From: Avisuccinivibrio sp964424565
Lineage (GTDB): Bacteria > Pseudomonadota > Gammaproteobacteria > Enterobacterales > Succinivibrionaceae
Assembly (NCBI GenBank): GCA_964424565.1
Contig: CAYRIZ010000005.1
Span: 1 to 58,370 of the forward strand
DNA length: 58,370 nt
Reading direction: 5' to 3'
A program made the translations under genes and the position numbers. How positions within the stretch are numbered: the first letter of the stretch is position 1; the number at the start of each line of letters is the position of its first letter. Under the pieces are notes generated by a model, which saw only the letters and a program-made list of their open reading frames with translations, had not been told where the DNA came from and did no database searches. This document shows, piece by piece, positions 1 to 8,059 of the stretch.

Positions 1-28
1 AGCAAAAATTACACTTTCTACTTGCCGG

Positions 29-237
29 AGTAGTACCTAGTTGGAAAAGTTCCAGTTCAACAATAACTACAAGCTTTATCCAGCGATCTCGAAGAGTCAG
101 CGCAACTGTCTTGCCCTGTTTGGATGCCGATATCCGGTGAGCGGCTATGATACCGACGTGCCTTTGGCTAATAGACGGCAGCAGGCAGGTAAGCCGCATG
201 GCTGGAAAAAGTAGTACCTAGTTGGAAAAGTTCCAGT
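29..237. repeat. 28-bp perfect direct repeat, two copies (29-56 and 210-237)
   Basis: The same 28 bases, beginning AGTAGTACCTAG and ending GTTCCAGT, occur at 29-56 and 210-237. The sequence between is a short open frame that closes on the TAG inside the second copy. A short peptide-coding frame also closes on the TAG inside the first copy. The copies lie in a gene-poor stretch beside a tRNA 3' end, so they could be decayed mobile-element repeats. I do not recognise the family. Confidence 0.7.
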
Positions 238-487
238 GATAACCGGGATGACGATGAGGATCTAAGCGAAGAAGATCTCCTGCTGTTTAATCTGCAGGAG
301 ATGTTTAAAGGCTGATCCTGTTCCCACCCGTGTTATGAGCGGGTGGGCGCTAGTGAAATGTAAAACCTACAAGATTTGGGTTGATGATCTGGGGCGTAGT
401 GTGCTGGTGGCAAAAGTGGATGAGGGTATCGAAAGTGACGAACGCATGGGAGTTCCAGGATCCCTGTATTGAGGATGAACCGGAAGC

Positions 488-622
488 CTAGATGAAACCA
501 TTGTCGCCGCGATCTTGGAGCTAGATGAAACCATTGTCGCCGCGATCTTGGAGAGATTTGGGTTGGAGAGATGCTTGTGGAGCGCGATCCTGGAGCGAAA
601 CATTTTCGCCGCGATCTTGAAA
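488..622. repeat. 33-bp tandem repeat with two further degenerate, in-phase copies
   Basis: Two exact 33-bp units abut at 488-520 and 521-553. The unit core GCGATCTTGGAG recurs at 509, 542, 584 (one mismatch) and 611 (degenerate end). The steps are 33, 42 and 27 bases, all multiples of three. On the plus strand each exact unit reads LDETIVAAILE, and the later copies keep the AILE/AILK core. The open frame then runs across the tRNA, so a real protein is unlikely. Non-coding terminal repeats of a mobile element are an alternative. Confidence 0.7.
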
Positions 623-658
623 AAACAAAGGAAAGAGAAGAAAGAGGAAAGTCTGCGG

Positions 659-735
659 TGGTGGCCCATTCCCGGCTCGAACGGGAGACCCAACGATTAT
701 GAGTCGTTTGCTCTAACCAACTGAGCTAATGGGCC
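659..735 (-). tRNA. ileX: tRNA with CAU anticodon, probably tRNA-Ile2 (lysidine type)
   Basis: On the minus strand the gene folds as a full cloverleaf. The acceptor stem is GGCCCAT pairing with ATGGGCC, the D arm has AGCTCAGTTGGTTAGAGC, the anticodon arm is AACGA-CTCATAA-TCGTT, the T arm contains GTTCGAG, and CCA is encoded (659-661). CAU can be Met or the minor Ile2, whose C34 is modified to lysidine by TilS. E. coli TilS selects Ile2 by C4-G69 and C5-G68, and both pairs are present here. The location beside dnaG also resembles the E. coli dnaG-rpoD-ileX neighbourhood. Elongator Met remains the alternative. Confidence 0.85.
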
Positions 736-748
736 GTAACGGGCAACG

Positions 749-777
749 ATAATAGCATCACATTGCAGCACTTGCAA
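749..777 (-). promoter_or_regulatory. sigma-70 promoter of the tRNA gene
   Basis: On the minus strand, TTGCAA (772-777) and TATTAT (749-754) are separated by exactly 17 bases. The second hexamer ends 13 bases before the first base of the mature tRNA, so transcription should start near 742. Confidence 0.8.
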
Positions 778-808
778 GTGTTGATTAACAAAAATATCGC
801 GACAGCCG

Positions 809-817
809 GGAAAAACT
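809..817. repeat. 9-bp target-site duplication, left copy (right copy 2489-2497)
   Basis: GGAAAAACT lies directly outside both inverted-repeat ends. Removing the element and one copy restores dnaG followed about 80 bp later by the tRNA promoter region. Confidence 0.88.
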
Positions 818-2488
818 CATGGTTTACGCACCAAACTCTCCTTAAACTCCTTTCCTGGCTGTGCTGCCAAGTCCTGAACCGGGAGAGAGAATGAAACTGC
901 AGGTGATGCTGCGGTTTGGGATCGAAAAATAAATTTTCAGCAGAAAAACTGTGCAGTGCCGGCACAGTGTTGCAGTACAGGCCTGCCATGCCGGAGAAAG
1001 CATGGAGGAAAAGATGCTGCAGCTTTGTAAACAGGCCTGCTGTGTTAAACGGCTTCCGGTGTATCCTGCATCAGGATGCTTTTGGCCACTGACCGGCCGA
1101 GAAAGCTGATATCGTAAGTCAGGATTTGCTTGATTCTCGATACGGTTATGGTCTTATCCTGGGCTTTATAGTCCTCCTGCGCAATTCTGGCTGTATTCAG
1201 AGCAATTTTGTTGAGCAGCATGAAGTTGCGGATATAGTTCCGGTTTTTAGCCCTCATCATATCCTGACCGTAAACCACATCCAGCACGTAGTGCTGACAG
1301 TTTTCACATCCCCAGTGAGATCTGCTGATATCCAGGCCGTATTCCGCAATATGCGGGTCATCAAAATCAAGCGAGCTGATAAAGTACCGGATGACTGGTT
1401 CATTGTATTGCTGATATTTCTTGTCATACGAACAGGTTCTGACAAAGAAAATTGAACGGGCATCTTCCTTCCAGTCCCCCAGTATCCGCGCTTTGACGGC
1501 TGAGGCCGGCAGAGCAATGACCGTACGGCTTTCCACTCTGCCGTGCGCAGCCTCAGTCTCAGACTGGGCATGAACTGCAGTTTCATCCAGCAGTTCACTG
1601 TTTTCAAAGCAGGCCTGAACCTCCCTGCAGAGGCTCTTATGATTGGCTTTGAGTGCCAGGAAATAGTCTCCATCGTTGGAGATAATAGCCTCGGCTACAG
1701 CCCTGGTACAGTTGAGAGCATCACTGGTAACCACACAGCCGGCAAGAGAGAACAGACTGCACAGACGGATGCACGCATGATTTTCGTTTTCTTTCTTGTA
1801 AACGTCTTCCTGAGCCAATGTTATTTGGTTAGTTGTATCGTACATGGTCACATAGTACTGACGCCCGAAAGTGCTGCGGTCCGGCGATGATTTCTGCCCT
1901 TTCTCAGGCTCATAGATGATGGAGCGCGGGGTTTGTCCGTCCACTGCTGTAACCCGGTAACCATTGGGATCCTGGCTGCACAGAAGCTCAGCGAACTCCC
2001 TGAGGAACAGGTTTAGTTCAGAAAATTTGGTCATCTTAAGCAGCCTCAGCACTGTGTCGCTGGACATGCTGCCACAGGGACCAAAACCAGGAATAATCCT
2101 TTTTAAGGATTCCTGGTTAAATCTGATGTAGTCAGCGGCCTTAGTCGCACAGTTGGCTCCGGCACACCAGGCAAAGACAATGGCAAACAAAGCAGGAAGC
2201 AGCGGGTAAGTACAGCGGCCTTCTACTCTTGAGTCCGAAACTGATACCTTGTCCATCAATTGACCCATAGCTTGATTTAACTTCATTATTCCGGTGTTCC
2301 TCTCACAGCAAACATGCCGGCAGGTTAAAACAGAACACCGTCGGTACTGCAAGGCATAAATTTCAGCTGTCCAGGCAGTGTCACAATTTTACTGATAGTA
2401 AAAGGTTTTATGGACTGAAGCTCACGGTTTCAATCTTCAGGCCTTGCCTTTGACCTCATGTTGTGAGGGTTTTGATGCGTAAACCCTG
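818..2488 (-). mobile_element. complete ISAs1-family insertion sequence
   Basis: The element is 1671 bp long. Its left end (from 818) reads CATGGTTTACGCACCAAA. The right end, read inward on the minus strand from 2488, is CAGGGTTTACGCATCAAA, so 16 of 18 positions match. The flanks carry the same 9 bases, GGAAAAACT, at 809-817 and 2489-2497. This target duplication fits the 8-10 bp usual for ISAs1. The right copy touches the dnaG stop codon. The transposase is intact and the ends are preserved, so the insertion looks recent and possibly active. Confidence 0.9.
1045..2286 (-). CDS. ISAs1-family DDE transposase
   Basis: About 413 residues when started at the ATG at 2286 (MKLNQAMGQL), which has a GGAA motif just upstream. 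The open frame continues further upstream, but only into Cys-rich sequence with no family resemblance. The three catalytic acidic residues of the family are visible: D in AVDGQTPR, D in VVTSDALNC and E in HWGCENCQHY. The N-terminal part (DKVSVSDSRVEGRCTYPL) matches the DUF4338/H-repeat type of N-terminus. No frameshift or internal stop is seen. It lies inside the inverted repeats at 818 and 2488, with about 227 bp between its stop and the left repeat. Confidence 0.92.
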   Translation of the reverse strand: MKLNQAMGQLMDKVSVSDSRVEGRCTYPLLPALFAIVFAWCAGANCATKAADYIRFNQESLKRIIPGFGPCGSMSSDTVLRLLKMTKFSELNLFLREFAELLCSQDPNGYRVTAVDGQTPRSIIYEPEKGQKSSPDRSTFGRQYYVTMYDTTNQITLAQEDVYKKENENHACIRLCSLFSLAGCVVTSDALNCTRAVAEAIISNDGDYFLALKANHKSLCREVQACFENSELLDETAVHAQSETEAAHGRVESRTVIALPASAVKARILGDWKEDARSIFFVRTCSYDKKYQQYNEPVIRYFISSLDFDDPHIAEYGLDISRSHWGCENCQHYVLDVVYGQDMMRAKNRNYIRNFMLLNKIALNTARIAQEDYKAQDKTITVSRIKQILTYDISFLGRSVAKSILMQDTPEAV

Positions 2489-2496
2489 GGAAAAAC

Positions 2497-4320
2497 TTAT
2501 TTAACCTGCTGCAGCAGGCGGTTGAGTTCAGTCATCATCTGCATTTCAGTGCGGCCGAGCTGTTCACCCTGACTGAATTTGAGCTGCTCAGTAAAGTGTT
2601 CCACGACCTGAGTGATTTCCTCAGTAATAAACCCGGCCAGCAGTTCCGCCCGTGCCTCCATGGAGAACTCACTGCCATCGGCCTGCTTGGGAATGAATTC
2701 GGCATCGATCAGCCGGCGGCAGTATTTCTCCCGCGGCGTGCCGCGGATAATTTCGATCAGCAGGCCGGGGGTGAGTGACCTGTTGTTTTTGATGCACTGC
2801 AGCAGAAAGGCAACCTCATCTGCACCTTTGACCCTCAGAGCGGCCAGCAGCTCTGCCAGGGTATCCAGCCTGAAGCTGTCATAAACTGTAGCCGTCACGG
2901 TGGGCTGCTGCAGCATAAAGGCGATCAGGCGGCGCATTGGAGTATTGACAAAGCGCCGGCCGTTTTCCCCCGGCGGTACTGCCTGCTTACTGACCTGGGC
3001 TTCCAGCTGCAGTTCCCTTCTGCTCAGCTTTACATCATCGAGCATGCGAAACAGCCGGTCAGTTTCAATACTTACCTGCTGCGACAGCCGCTCGAGAACC
3101 ATGGCCTGCAGCGGCTGATAGCTGATCAGCCTGGCCTGATGCAGGGTTTCATTGATAAATGAGGATCTCTGCCCGAGATCGGAGAGATCATAGTTCTGGC
3201 GCACGTGGCTGATTAAAAACTCAGGATAGGATAAGGCCGCATCCAGTATCCTGATCATCCCTGAAGCTCCCTGCTCCCGCACCAGGGAATCGGGATCATG
3301 CTCCGGCGGCAGGAAGGCAAAGCGGATCTCCTGCCCGGCTTCCAGCACCGGCGTTACGGTCTCCAGGGCATGCCAGGCGGCCATACGGCCGGCCTGATCA
3401 CCGTCATAACAGCACACCACCTGCTTGCTGTAGCGGAACATGAGCTTAAACTGCTCTGCCGTGGTGGCGGTACCCAGGGAGGCCACGGCATAATTGATCC
3501 CGGCCTGCTGCAGGGAAATCACATCCATATAGCCCTCCACCACTACCAGGCGCGGCGGACGGTTGCGGTTGTCCTGCAGAGACTGATACAGCCCGAACAG
3601 TTCCTGCCGCTTGTGATAGATGGGAGTTTCAGCTGTATTGAGGTATTTGGGCTTTTCATCACCCAGACAGCGGCCGCCAAAGGACACTATGCGCCCGCGC
3701 CGGTCTATGATGGGAATGATCACGCGGTTGCGGAAAAAATCATAGCGGTTGCCGCCGTTTCTGGAGCTCAGCAGCAGTCCCACCGTCTCCAGCGCTTTTT
3801 CCTCCTCGGCATTGCGGGCTATCTTTCTGATGAAATCCCAGCTGTCCGGGGCAAAGCCCAGCCGGCATCTGACCAGGGTATCCCGGGTCAGGCCGCGTTT
3901 TTTCATAAAATAATCCAGCGCCTGCGGTGCTGACTCCAAAGCCCGGCTGTAGGCGGCTGCAGCCCTGTCCATAAGATCGTAATACTGCAGAAAGTGATCC
4001 TGCCGCGGCGAGCTGCCGTCTTCATATTCAATACTCAGTCCGGCGCTTTCTGCCAGCTCTTCCACGGCCTCCACAAAGCCCACATTTTTAAACTTCATTA
4101 AAAAGTCTATGGCATTGCCGTGCTCCTTGCAGCCAAAGCAGTAGAACATCTGCTTGGAGGGCGTCACCGTAAAGGAGGGGGTCTTTTCATGATGAAAGGG
4201 ACAGCAGGCCACAAAATTGGAACTGCTGCGCTTTAAGGTGACATAACGCCCTATGAGTTCCTCTATGGGGACGGCCGGGAGCAGGCGCTGGGAGATGAAG
4301 AGTCTGGAGATACGCGACAT
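2497..4320 (-). CDS. dnaG: DNA primase
   Basis: Synthesises the RNA primers used at the replication fork, acting with the DnaB helicase. The protein is 607 residues from the ATG at 4320 (MSRISRLF), which has an AAAGG ribosome-binding site; a GTG at 4374 has none. The zinc finger is C40, H43, C61, C64 (CCPFHHEKTPSF and YCFGC). The TOPRIM core shows VVVEGYMDVISL and CYDGDQAGRMAA. The C-terminal third is divergent, as expected for the DnaB-binding domain. In relatives it sits in an rpsU-dnaG-rpoD operon. Neither partner is next to it here: an insertion sequence abuts its stop codon and apaH is divergent upstream. Confidence 0.96.
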   Translation of the reverse strand: MSRISRLFISQRLLPAVPIEELIGRYVTLKRSSSNFVACCPFHHEKTPSFTVTPSKQMFYCFGCKEHGNAIDFLMKFKNVGFVEAVEELAESAGLSIEYEDGSSPRQDHFLQYYDLMDRAAAAYSRALESAPQALDYFMKKRGLTRDTLVRCRLGFAPDSWDFIRKIARNAEEEKALETVGLLLSSRNGGNRYDFFRNRVIIPIIDRRGRIVSFGGRCLGDEKPKYLNTAETPIYHKRQELFGLYQSLQDNRNRPPRLVVVEGYMDVISLQQAGINYAVASLGTATTAEQFKLMFRYSKQVVCCYDGDQAGRMAAWHALETVTPVLEAGQEIRFAFLPPEHDPDSLVREQGASGMIRILDAALSYPEFLISHVRQNYDLSDLGQRSSFINETLHQARLISYQPLQAMVLERLSQQVSIETDRLFRMLDDVKLSRRELQLEAQVSKQAVPPGENGRRFVNTPMRRLIAFMLQQPTVTATVYDSFRLDTLAELLAALRVKGADEVAFLLQCIKNNRSLTPGLLIEIIRGTPREKYCRRLIDAEFIPKQADGSEFSMEARAELLAGFITEEITQVVEHFTEQLKFSQGEQLGRTEMQMMTELNRLLQQVK

Positions 4321-4469
4321 ACTGAACCTTTTGACAAAGCCCTTGGGAGTGCTTAACATTTTAGCAGACTGCACCCAGGCTGCAGGACCTCAGCCGGCCC
4401 TGGCTGCACAGCCGGGACAGTCAGCAAAGAGGGGCTGGCTTATTTCAACTTTTTCAGAGTGATCCCGCT

Positions 4470-5333
4470 ATGGCTACTTACTGCATCGGCGATCTGCACG
4501 GCTGCTACAATGAATTCATGAAGCTGCTGGAGCAGATTAAATTTGATCCGGCCCAGGATGAAATCTATCTGACCGGCGATTTGATCGGCCGCGGGCCGCT
4601 GCCGCTGGAAACGATGCAGGCGGTGCTGCAGCTTAAAAACCGGGCCCACAGTGTGCTGGGCAATCACGATGTCAATTTTCTGGCAGTAGCCGAAGGCATT
4701 TCCATAGCCCGCCCCCGGGACAATCTGGAGCCCCTGCTCAAATCATCCCTGCTGCCGGAGATTGTGGACTACTTTATCTCCACTCCCTTTCTGCTGCAGC
4801 ATCCCAAAAAGCAGCTGCTGGTGACCCATGCCGGCATTTATCCGCTGTGGGATCTGACTACGGCCAAAAAGATGGACAGGGAACTGACTGAGGTTATACG
4901 CGATCCGGTGCGCCGCCGCGTGCTGCTGACCAATATGTACAGCGATGAGCCCAATATCTACAGCCCCGAGCTGGCCGGACTGCCGCGCTGGCGCTTTGCC
5001 CTGACGGCCTTCACCCGCATGAGGCTGTGCTACCGCTCCGGAGTGCTGGACTTCAAGAACACGGCCATCAGTCCGGAACTGGTGGAAAAGGACGGACTGT
5101 ATCCCTGGTTCTCCCTGGGCAATGTTTCGCGCAGCAAGAAAAAGCAGTACACCGTGGTATTCGGCCACTGGGCGGCCTTAAACGGGCTGTGCCGCCGCCC
5201 CTACTTCAAGGCCATAGATACAGGCTGTGTCTGGGGAGACAAACTGACCTGCTGGTGCTTTGATACGGACAAGCTCTCTCAGGTCAAATCCACAGGCTAT
5301 ATGCAGGTCAAGGCCCAGGTCTCAAAGCTGTAG
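4470..5333 (+). CDS. apaH: bis(5'-nucleosyl)-tetraphosphatase, symmetrical (ApaH)
   Basis: Hydrolyses Ap4A to two ADP, limiting this alarmone in the cytoplasm and removing Np4N caps from RNA. The 287 residues match the family length. The metallophosphatase motifs are GDLHGC (about residue 7), TGDLIGRGP (about 35), GNHD (about 64), and late histidines in VTHAG and FGHWA. It is divergent from dnaG. Its last 37 bases overlap the tail of folA on the opposite strand. In enterobacteria apaH and folA are also neighbours, which supports both calls. Confidence 0.95.
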   Translation: MATYCIGDLHGCYNEFMKLLEQIKFDPAQDEIYLTGDLIGRGPLPLETMQAVLQLKNRAHSVLGNHDVNFLAVAEGISIARPRDNLEPLLKSSLLPEIVDYFISTPFLLQHPKKQLLVTHAGIYPLWDLTTAKKMDRELTEVIRDPVRRRVLLTNMYSDEPNIYSPELAGLPRWRFALTAFTRMRLCYRSGVLDFKNTAISPELVEKDGLYPWFSLGNVSRSKKKQYTVVFGHWAALNGLCRRPYFKAIDTGCVWGDKLTCWCFDTDKLSQVKSTGYMQVKAQVSKL

Positions 5334-5785
5334 TAAAAGCCGTTTTCTGCATCAAAATCCCGGATACGGTCCTGCAGCACAAAGGGCAACTGCTCAAATT
5401 CCGGGAAAAAGGTATCGCCGTCAAACACCTTCTCAATGCGCGTCAGATGAATAACCCGCGCCAGCGGCAGAGCCTGCCGATACACTTGCCCGCCGCCGAT
5501 GACAAAAAGAGTTTCCCCCGCAGCGGCCGCCAGAGCTTCCTGCCAGGAATGCACAATCTCCACCCCCGGCACCTGCAGATCCTGCGCGGACAGCACCAGA
5601 TTGCGCCGCCGCGGTAGCGGCCGGCCTATGGAGAGAAAGGTCTTCCGGCCCATGACTACAGTATGACCGGAAGTCAGCTGCTTGAAATGCTGCAGATCGG
5701 TCTTAAAGTGCCAGGGCATCTGTCCCTCAAGGCCTATCACCCGGTTTTGGGACATGCAGGCAATCAGCTGTACATCAGCGCTCAT
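5297..5785 (-). CDS. folA: dihydrofolate reductase
   Basis: Reduces dihydrofolate to tetrahydrofolate with NADPH, for thymidylate, purine and methionine synthesis. The 162 residues are a typical chromosomal length. The motifs are the N-terminal LIACMSQNRVIG, the substrate-binding MPWHFKTDLQHFK with its acidic residue, the NADPH-binding MGRKTF, and IGGGQVY. It converges with apaH, overlapping its 3' end by 37 bases. obgE ends 33 bases upstream of its start on the same strand, so read-through from obgE is possible. Confidence 0.96.
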   Translation of the reverse strand: MSADVQLIACMSQNRVIGLEGQMPWHFKTDLQHFKQLTSGHTVVMGRKTFLSIGRPLPRRRNLVLSAQDLQVPGVEIVHSWQEALAAAAGETLFVIGGGQVYRQALPLARVIHLTRIEKVFDGDTFFPEFEQLPFVLQDRIRDFDAENGFYYSFETWALTCI

Positions 5786-5817
5786 CTTTTTCTCTCCACG
5801 ACTACAGACGGCAGAGC

Positions 5818-6972
5818 CTACCGCTGATAGATAAACTCAGGACCTTCCTCATCCTCGTCGTCCTCAGCCTGCTGGGCTGCGGCCGGGCGCTCCTCGGGCT
5901 CAGTCCACACAAATTTCTCATCGGAGAAGGCAGGCTGTTCCTGCTGTGCCTTTTCAGCTGTCTTGACCCTATCCACCAGCTCCTGCAGGGCGAACACCAG
6001 CTCATTAACCGAGCGCTGCTGCAGCGCGGAAATGATAAAGGTACGCTCAGGTTTGACTTCCAGACCGGCAATCACCCGCTCCAGCAGCTCCTGAGCTTCC
6101 TCATCGCTGATCAAATCGCTTTTGTTGAGGGCCACAAAGCGCGGCTTGGCATAAAGCTCGGCTGCATACTGTTTGAGCTCTTCTTCGATCACCCGGGCAT
6201 TGCGCACCGGATCGGAGCCATCAGGCGGCAGCACATCTATCAAATGCAGCAGCACACGGCAGCGCTCGAGATGGCGCAGGAAGCGGTGCCCCAGTCCGGC
6301 ACCGGTGGAGGCGCCTTCGATCAGACCGGGAACATCGGCTATGACAAAGCTCTCCCCTTCTCCTGATTTGACCACGCCGAGATTGGGCACCAGGGTGGTA
6401 AAGGGATAATCGGCCACCTTGGGGCGGGCGGCGGAGACGGCGCGGATAAAGGTGGATTTGCCGGCATTGGGCAGGCCCACCAGACCGACATCAGCCACCA
6501 GCAGCAGCTCCAGGCGCAGCTGCCGGCGCTCGCCGGGGGTACCATTGGTCTTCTGGCGCGGAGCGCGGTTGACCGAGCTCTTGAAGTGTGTATTGCCAAA
6601 ACCGTGGCGGCCGCCGCGGGCGGCTATGAGGGTCTGACCTTCCTGATCCAAATCGCCCAGCACTTCTCCGGTTTCCATGTCGGTAATGCGGGTGCCCACC
6701 GGCACCTTCAGGATGATGTCCTCACCACGGGCCCCGGTGCAGTCGGCGCTGGAGCCGTTTTCGCCGCGTCCGGCCTTATAAAATTTGGTAAAGCGGTAGT
6801 CCACCAGGGTATTGAGATTGGTATCGGCTATAAAAAGCACATTGCCGCCGTCACCGCCGTCACCGCCGTCAGGGCCGCCGCGCGGAATGTATTTTTCCCG
6901 GCGGAAGGAAACCACACCATTGCCGCCGTCGCCGGCTTCCACCTTGATTACTGCCTCATCTACGAATTTCAT
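5818..6972 (-). CDS. obgE: Obg-family GTPase
   Basis: Ribosome-associated GTPase involved in 50S maturation and in the stringent and cell-cycle response. The 384 residues begin with the glycine-rich Obg fold (KVEAGDGGNGVVSFRREK, GGPDGGDGGDGG). A G domain follows with G1 GLPNAGKS, G3 DVPGLIEGA and G4 NKSD. The C-terminal tail is acidic (AEDDEDEEGPEF), as in proteobacterial ObgE. It is the third gene of the rplU-rpmA-obgE arrangement. A terminator-like hairpin in the rpmA-obgE gap may lower its expression relative to the ribosomal genes. Confidence 0.96.
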   Translation of the reverse strand: MKFVDEAVIKVEAGDGGNGVVSFRREKYIPRGGPDGGDGGDGGNVLFIADTNLNTLVDYRFTKFYKAGRGENGSSADCTGARGEDIILKVPVGTRITDMETGEVLGDLDQEGQTLIAARGGRHGFGNTHFKSSVNRAPRQKTNGTPGERRQLRLELLLVADVGLVGLPNAGKSTFIRAVSAARPKVADYPFTTLVPNLGVVKSGEGESFVIADVPGLIEGASTGAGLGHRFLRHLERCRVLLHLIDVLPPDGSDPVRNARVIEEELKQYAAELYAKPRFVALNKSDLISDEEAQELLERVIAGLEVKPERTFIISALQQRSVNELVFALQELVDRVKTAEKAQQEQPAFSDEKFVWTEPEERPAAAQQAEDDEDEEGPEFIYQR

Positions 6973-7046
6973 GGGAGGGACCTCTCAACAGGGGCTGCAG
7001 AAGGGAAATTTCAGGAAATACCGCCGGATCATACCGGCGCAGATAG

Positions 7047-7070
7047 TCAAAAGCCCCGCGGGGCGGGGCC
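7047..7070 (-). terminator. attenuator-like hairpin between rpmA and obgE
   Basis: On the minus strand GCCCCG pairs with CGGGGC across a five-base loop, followed by TTTT. This could be a partial terminator that sets the ratio between ribosomal protein genes and obgE. The T run is short, so read-through is expected. Confidence 0.5.
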
Positions 7071-7108
7071 TTGATGCCGAAAAAGCGCAGAAAACGCCGA
7101 GCTGAACC

Positions 7109-7375
7109 TTAGGCAGCCGGGGTTTCAACGATCTGTACGTACTTGCGGTTCTTCGGACCACGGGTGACGAATTCGACCTTACCGTTCTTGGTGGCAAATA
7201 AGGTATCGTCACGGCCGATGCCTACATTGGCACCAGGGTGGAAGTGAGTGCCGCGCTGACGCACGATGATGCTGCCTGCAGTGACAACTTCGCCGGCATA
7301 ACGCTTAACACCTAAGCGCTGAGCCTGAGAATCGCGGCCGTTACGAACGGAACCGCCAGCTTTCTTATGTGCCAT
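7109..7375 (-). CDS. rpmA: 50S ribosomal protein L27
   Basis: The 88 residues carry the L27 signature: MAHKKAGGSVRNGRDSQAQR at the start, then GVKRYAGE and the IIVRQRGTHFHPG stretch. L27's N-terminus reaches toward the peptidyl-transferase centre. There is no Firmicutes-type cleavable N-terminal extension. It lies 14 bases downstream of rplU and is transcribed with it. Confidence 0.97.
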   Translation of the reverse strand: MAHKKAGGSVRNGRDSQAQRLGVKRYAGEVVTAGSIIVRQRGTHFHPGANVGIGRDDTLFATKNGKVEFVTRGPKNRKYVQIVETPAA

Positions 7376-7389
7376 TTATACCTTCTCCT

Positions 7390-7701
7390 TTACTCGGTAA
7401 TACCGGTAATCTTTAAATCAGTGTACCACTGACGGTGGCCGGTTACCTTCTGATGGTGCTTACGGCGGCGGAACTTAACGATCTTCACCTTCTCACCACC
7501 ATGAGTACCCAGGACTGTGGCGGTGACCTTAGCACCTTCGATGAACGGAGTACCAACCTTGATGTTGGTGCCGTCAGAAATCAACAGGACTTTGTCCAGT
7601 TCTACAACGCTGTCAGCATCGGCGTTGAGGAGCTCTACGCTGACGATGTCTCCTTCGGAAACCTTTTGCTGTTTGCCGCCGCTAAAAATAACTGCGTACA
7701 T
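7390..7701 (-). CDS. rplU: 50S ribosomal protein L21
   Basis: 103 residues, the usual length. It begins MYAVIFSGGKQQKVSEGD and ends with the basic 23S-binding part (KFRRRKHHQKVTGHRQ). It is the first gene of rplU-rpmA(-obgE). A strong promoter lies about 100 bases upstream, and its ribosome-binding site is held in a leader hairpin, so control at translation is likely. Confidence 0.97.
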   Translation of the reverse strand: MYAVIFSGGKQQKVSEGDIVSVELLNADADSVVELDKVLLISDGTNIKVGTPFIEGAKVTATVLGTHGGEKVKIVKFRRRKHHQKVTGHRQWYTDLKITGITE

Positions 7702-7705
7702 GGCT

Positions 7706-7735
7706 CAAACTCCAGAAATAAAATGCAGGAGTTTG
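7706..7735 (-). promoter_or_regulatory. rplU leader hairpin that includes the ribosome-binding site
   Basis: Perfect 8-bp arms, CAAACTCC and GGAGTTTG on the minus strand (7728-7735 and 7706-7713), are separated by 14 bases. The 3' arm holds the GGAG Shine-Dalgarno element, which ends 8 bases before the rplU start codon. Folding would hide the binding site. Confidence 0.65.
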
Positions 7736-7799
7736 TGCTCCCGCTCTGTCTTCTAAAACAATGCAAATTACTGCCCTGCTCGGGCCATAGCGAGGCGGT

Positions 7800-7828
7800 A
7801 TTATAACCAAGATAAATGAGGATATCAA
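7800..7828 (-). promoter_or_regulatory. sigma-70 promoter of rplU-rpmA
   Basis: TTGATA (7823-7828) and a consensus TATAAT (7800-7805) on the minus strand are separated by 17 bases. Transcription should start near 7793, giving a leader of about 92 nucleotides. Confidence 0.85.
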
Positions 7829-8059
7829 TAGATCACCAGCAGCCTGAAGTGTAATTTTTGTCAACCAGGCTGATAAACCCGCCGCGGCAAAAAGGCCTGA
7901 TGCAGAAAGATGAGGGTTCTGCAGGCCGGCTTCTGCCTTTCCCAATTTGCAACCGCCGCGCATTGTACAGCTGTGGCCCGGCTTTGTAAAGCATACAAAA
8001 AGACTGCCTTCCGGCCCCGGTGTCCTTGTGGTTAACCCCCACGGCCACGGCTGCCGCTC

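Larger units (their letters stand above)
1..658. other. gene-poor accessory remnant downstream of the tRNA
   Basis: No complete recognisable gene is seen here. There are fragments of open frame. One at about 41-214 (plus strand) ends in GKPHGWKK. One at about 193-315 ends in an acidic tail, DNRDDDEDLSEEDLL. One at 353-472 could start at GTG and gives about 39 residues. A GC-rich hairpin without a T tract (arms 323-330 and 340-347) lies between the second and third. Base composition is less GC-rich than the rest of the window. The stretch abuts the 3' end of a tRNA gene, a common integration site, so decayed mobile DNA is a reasonable inference. Confidence 0.4.

Noticed and set aside
515..724. 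short plus-strand open frame over the 33-bp repeats
   Set aside because: It runs through the tRNA gene in antisense, so it is not a credible protein as it stands, although the repeat itself is reported.
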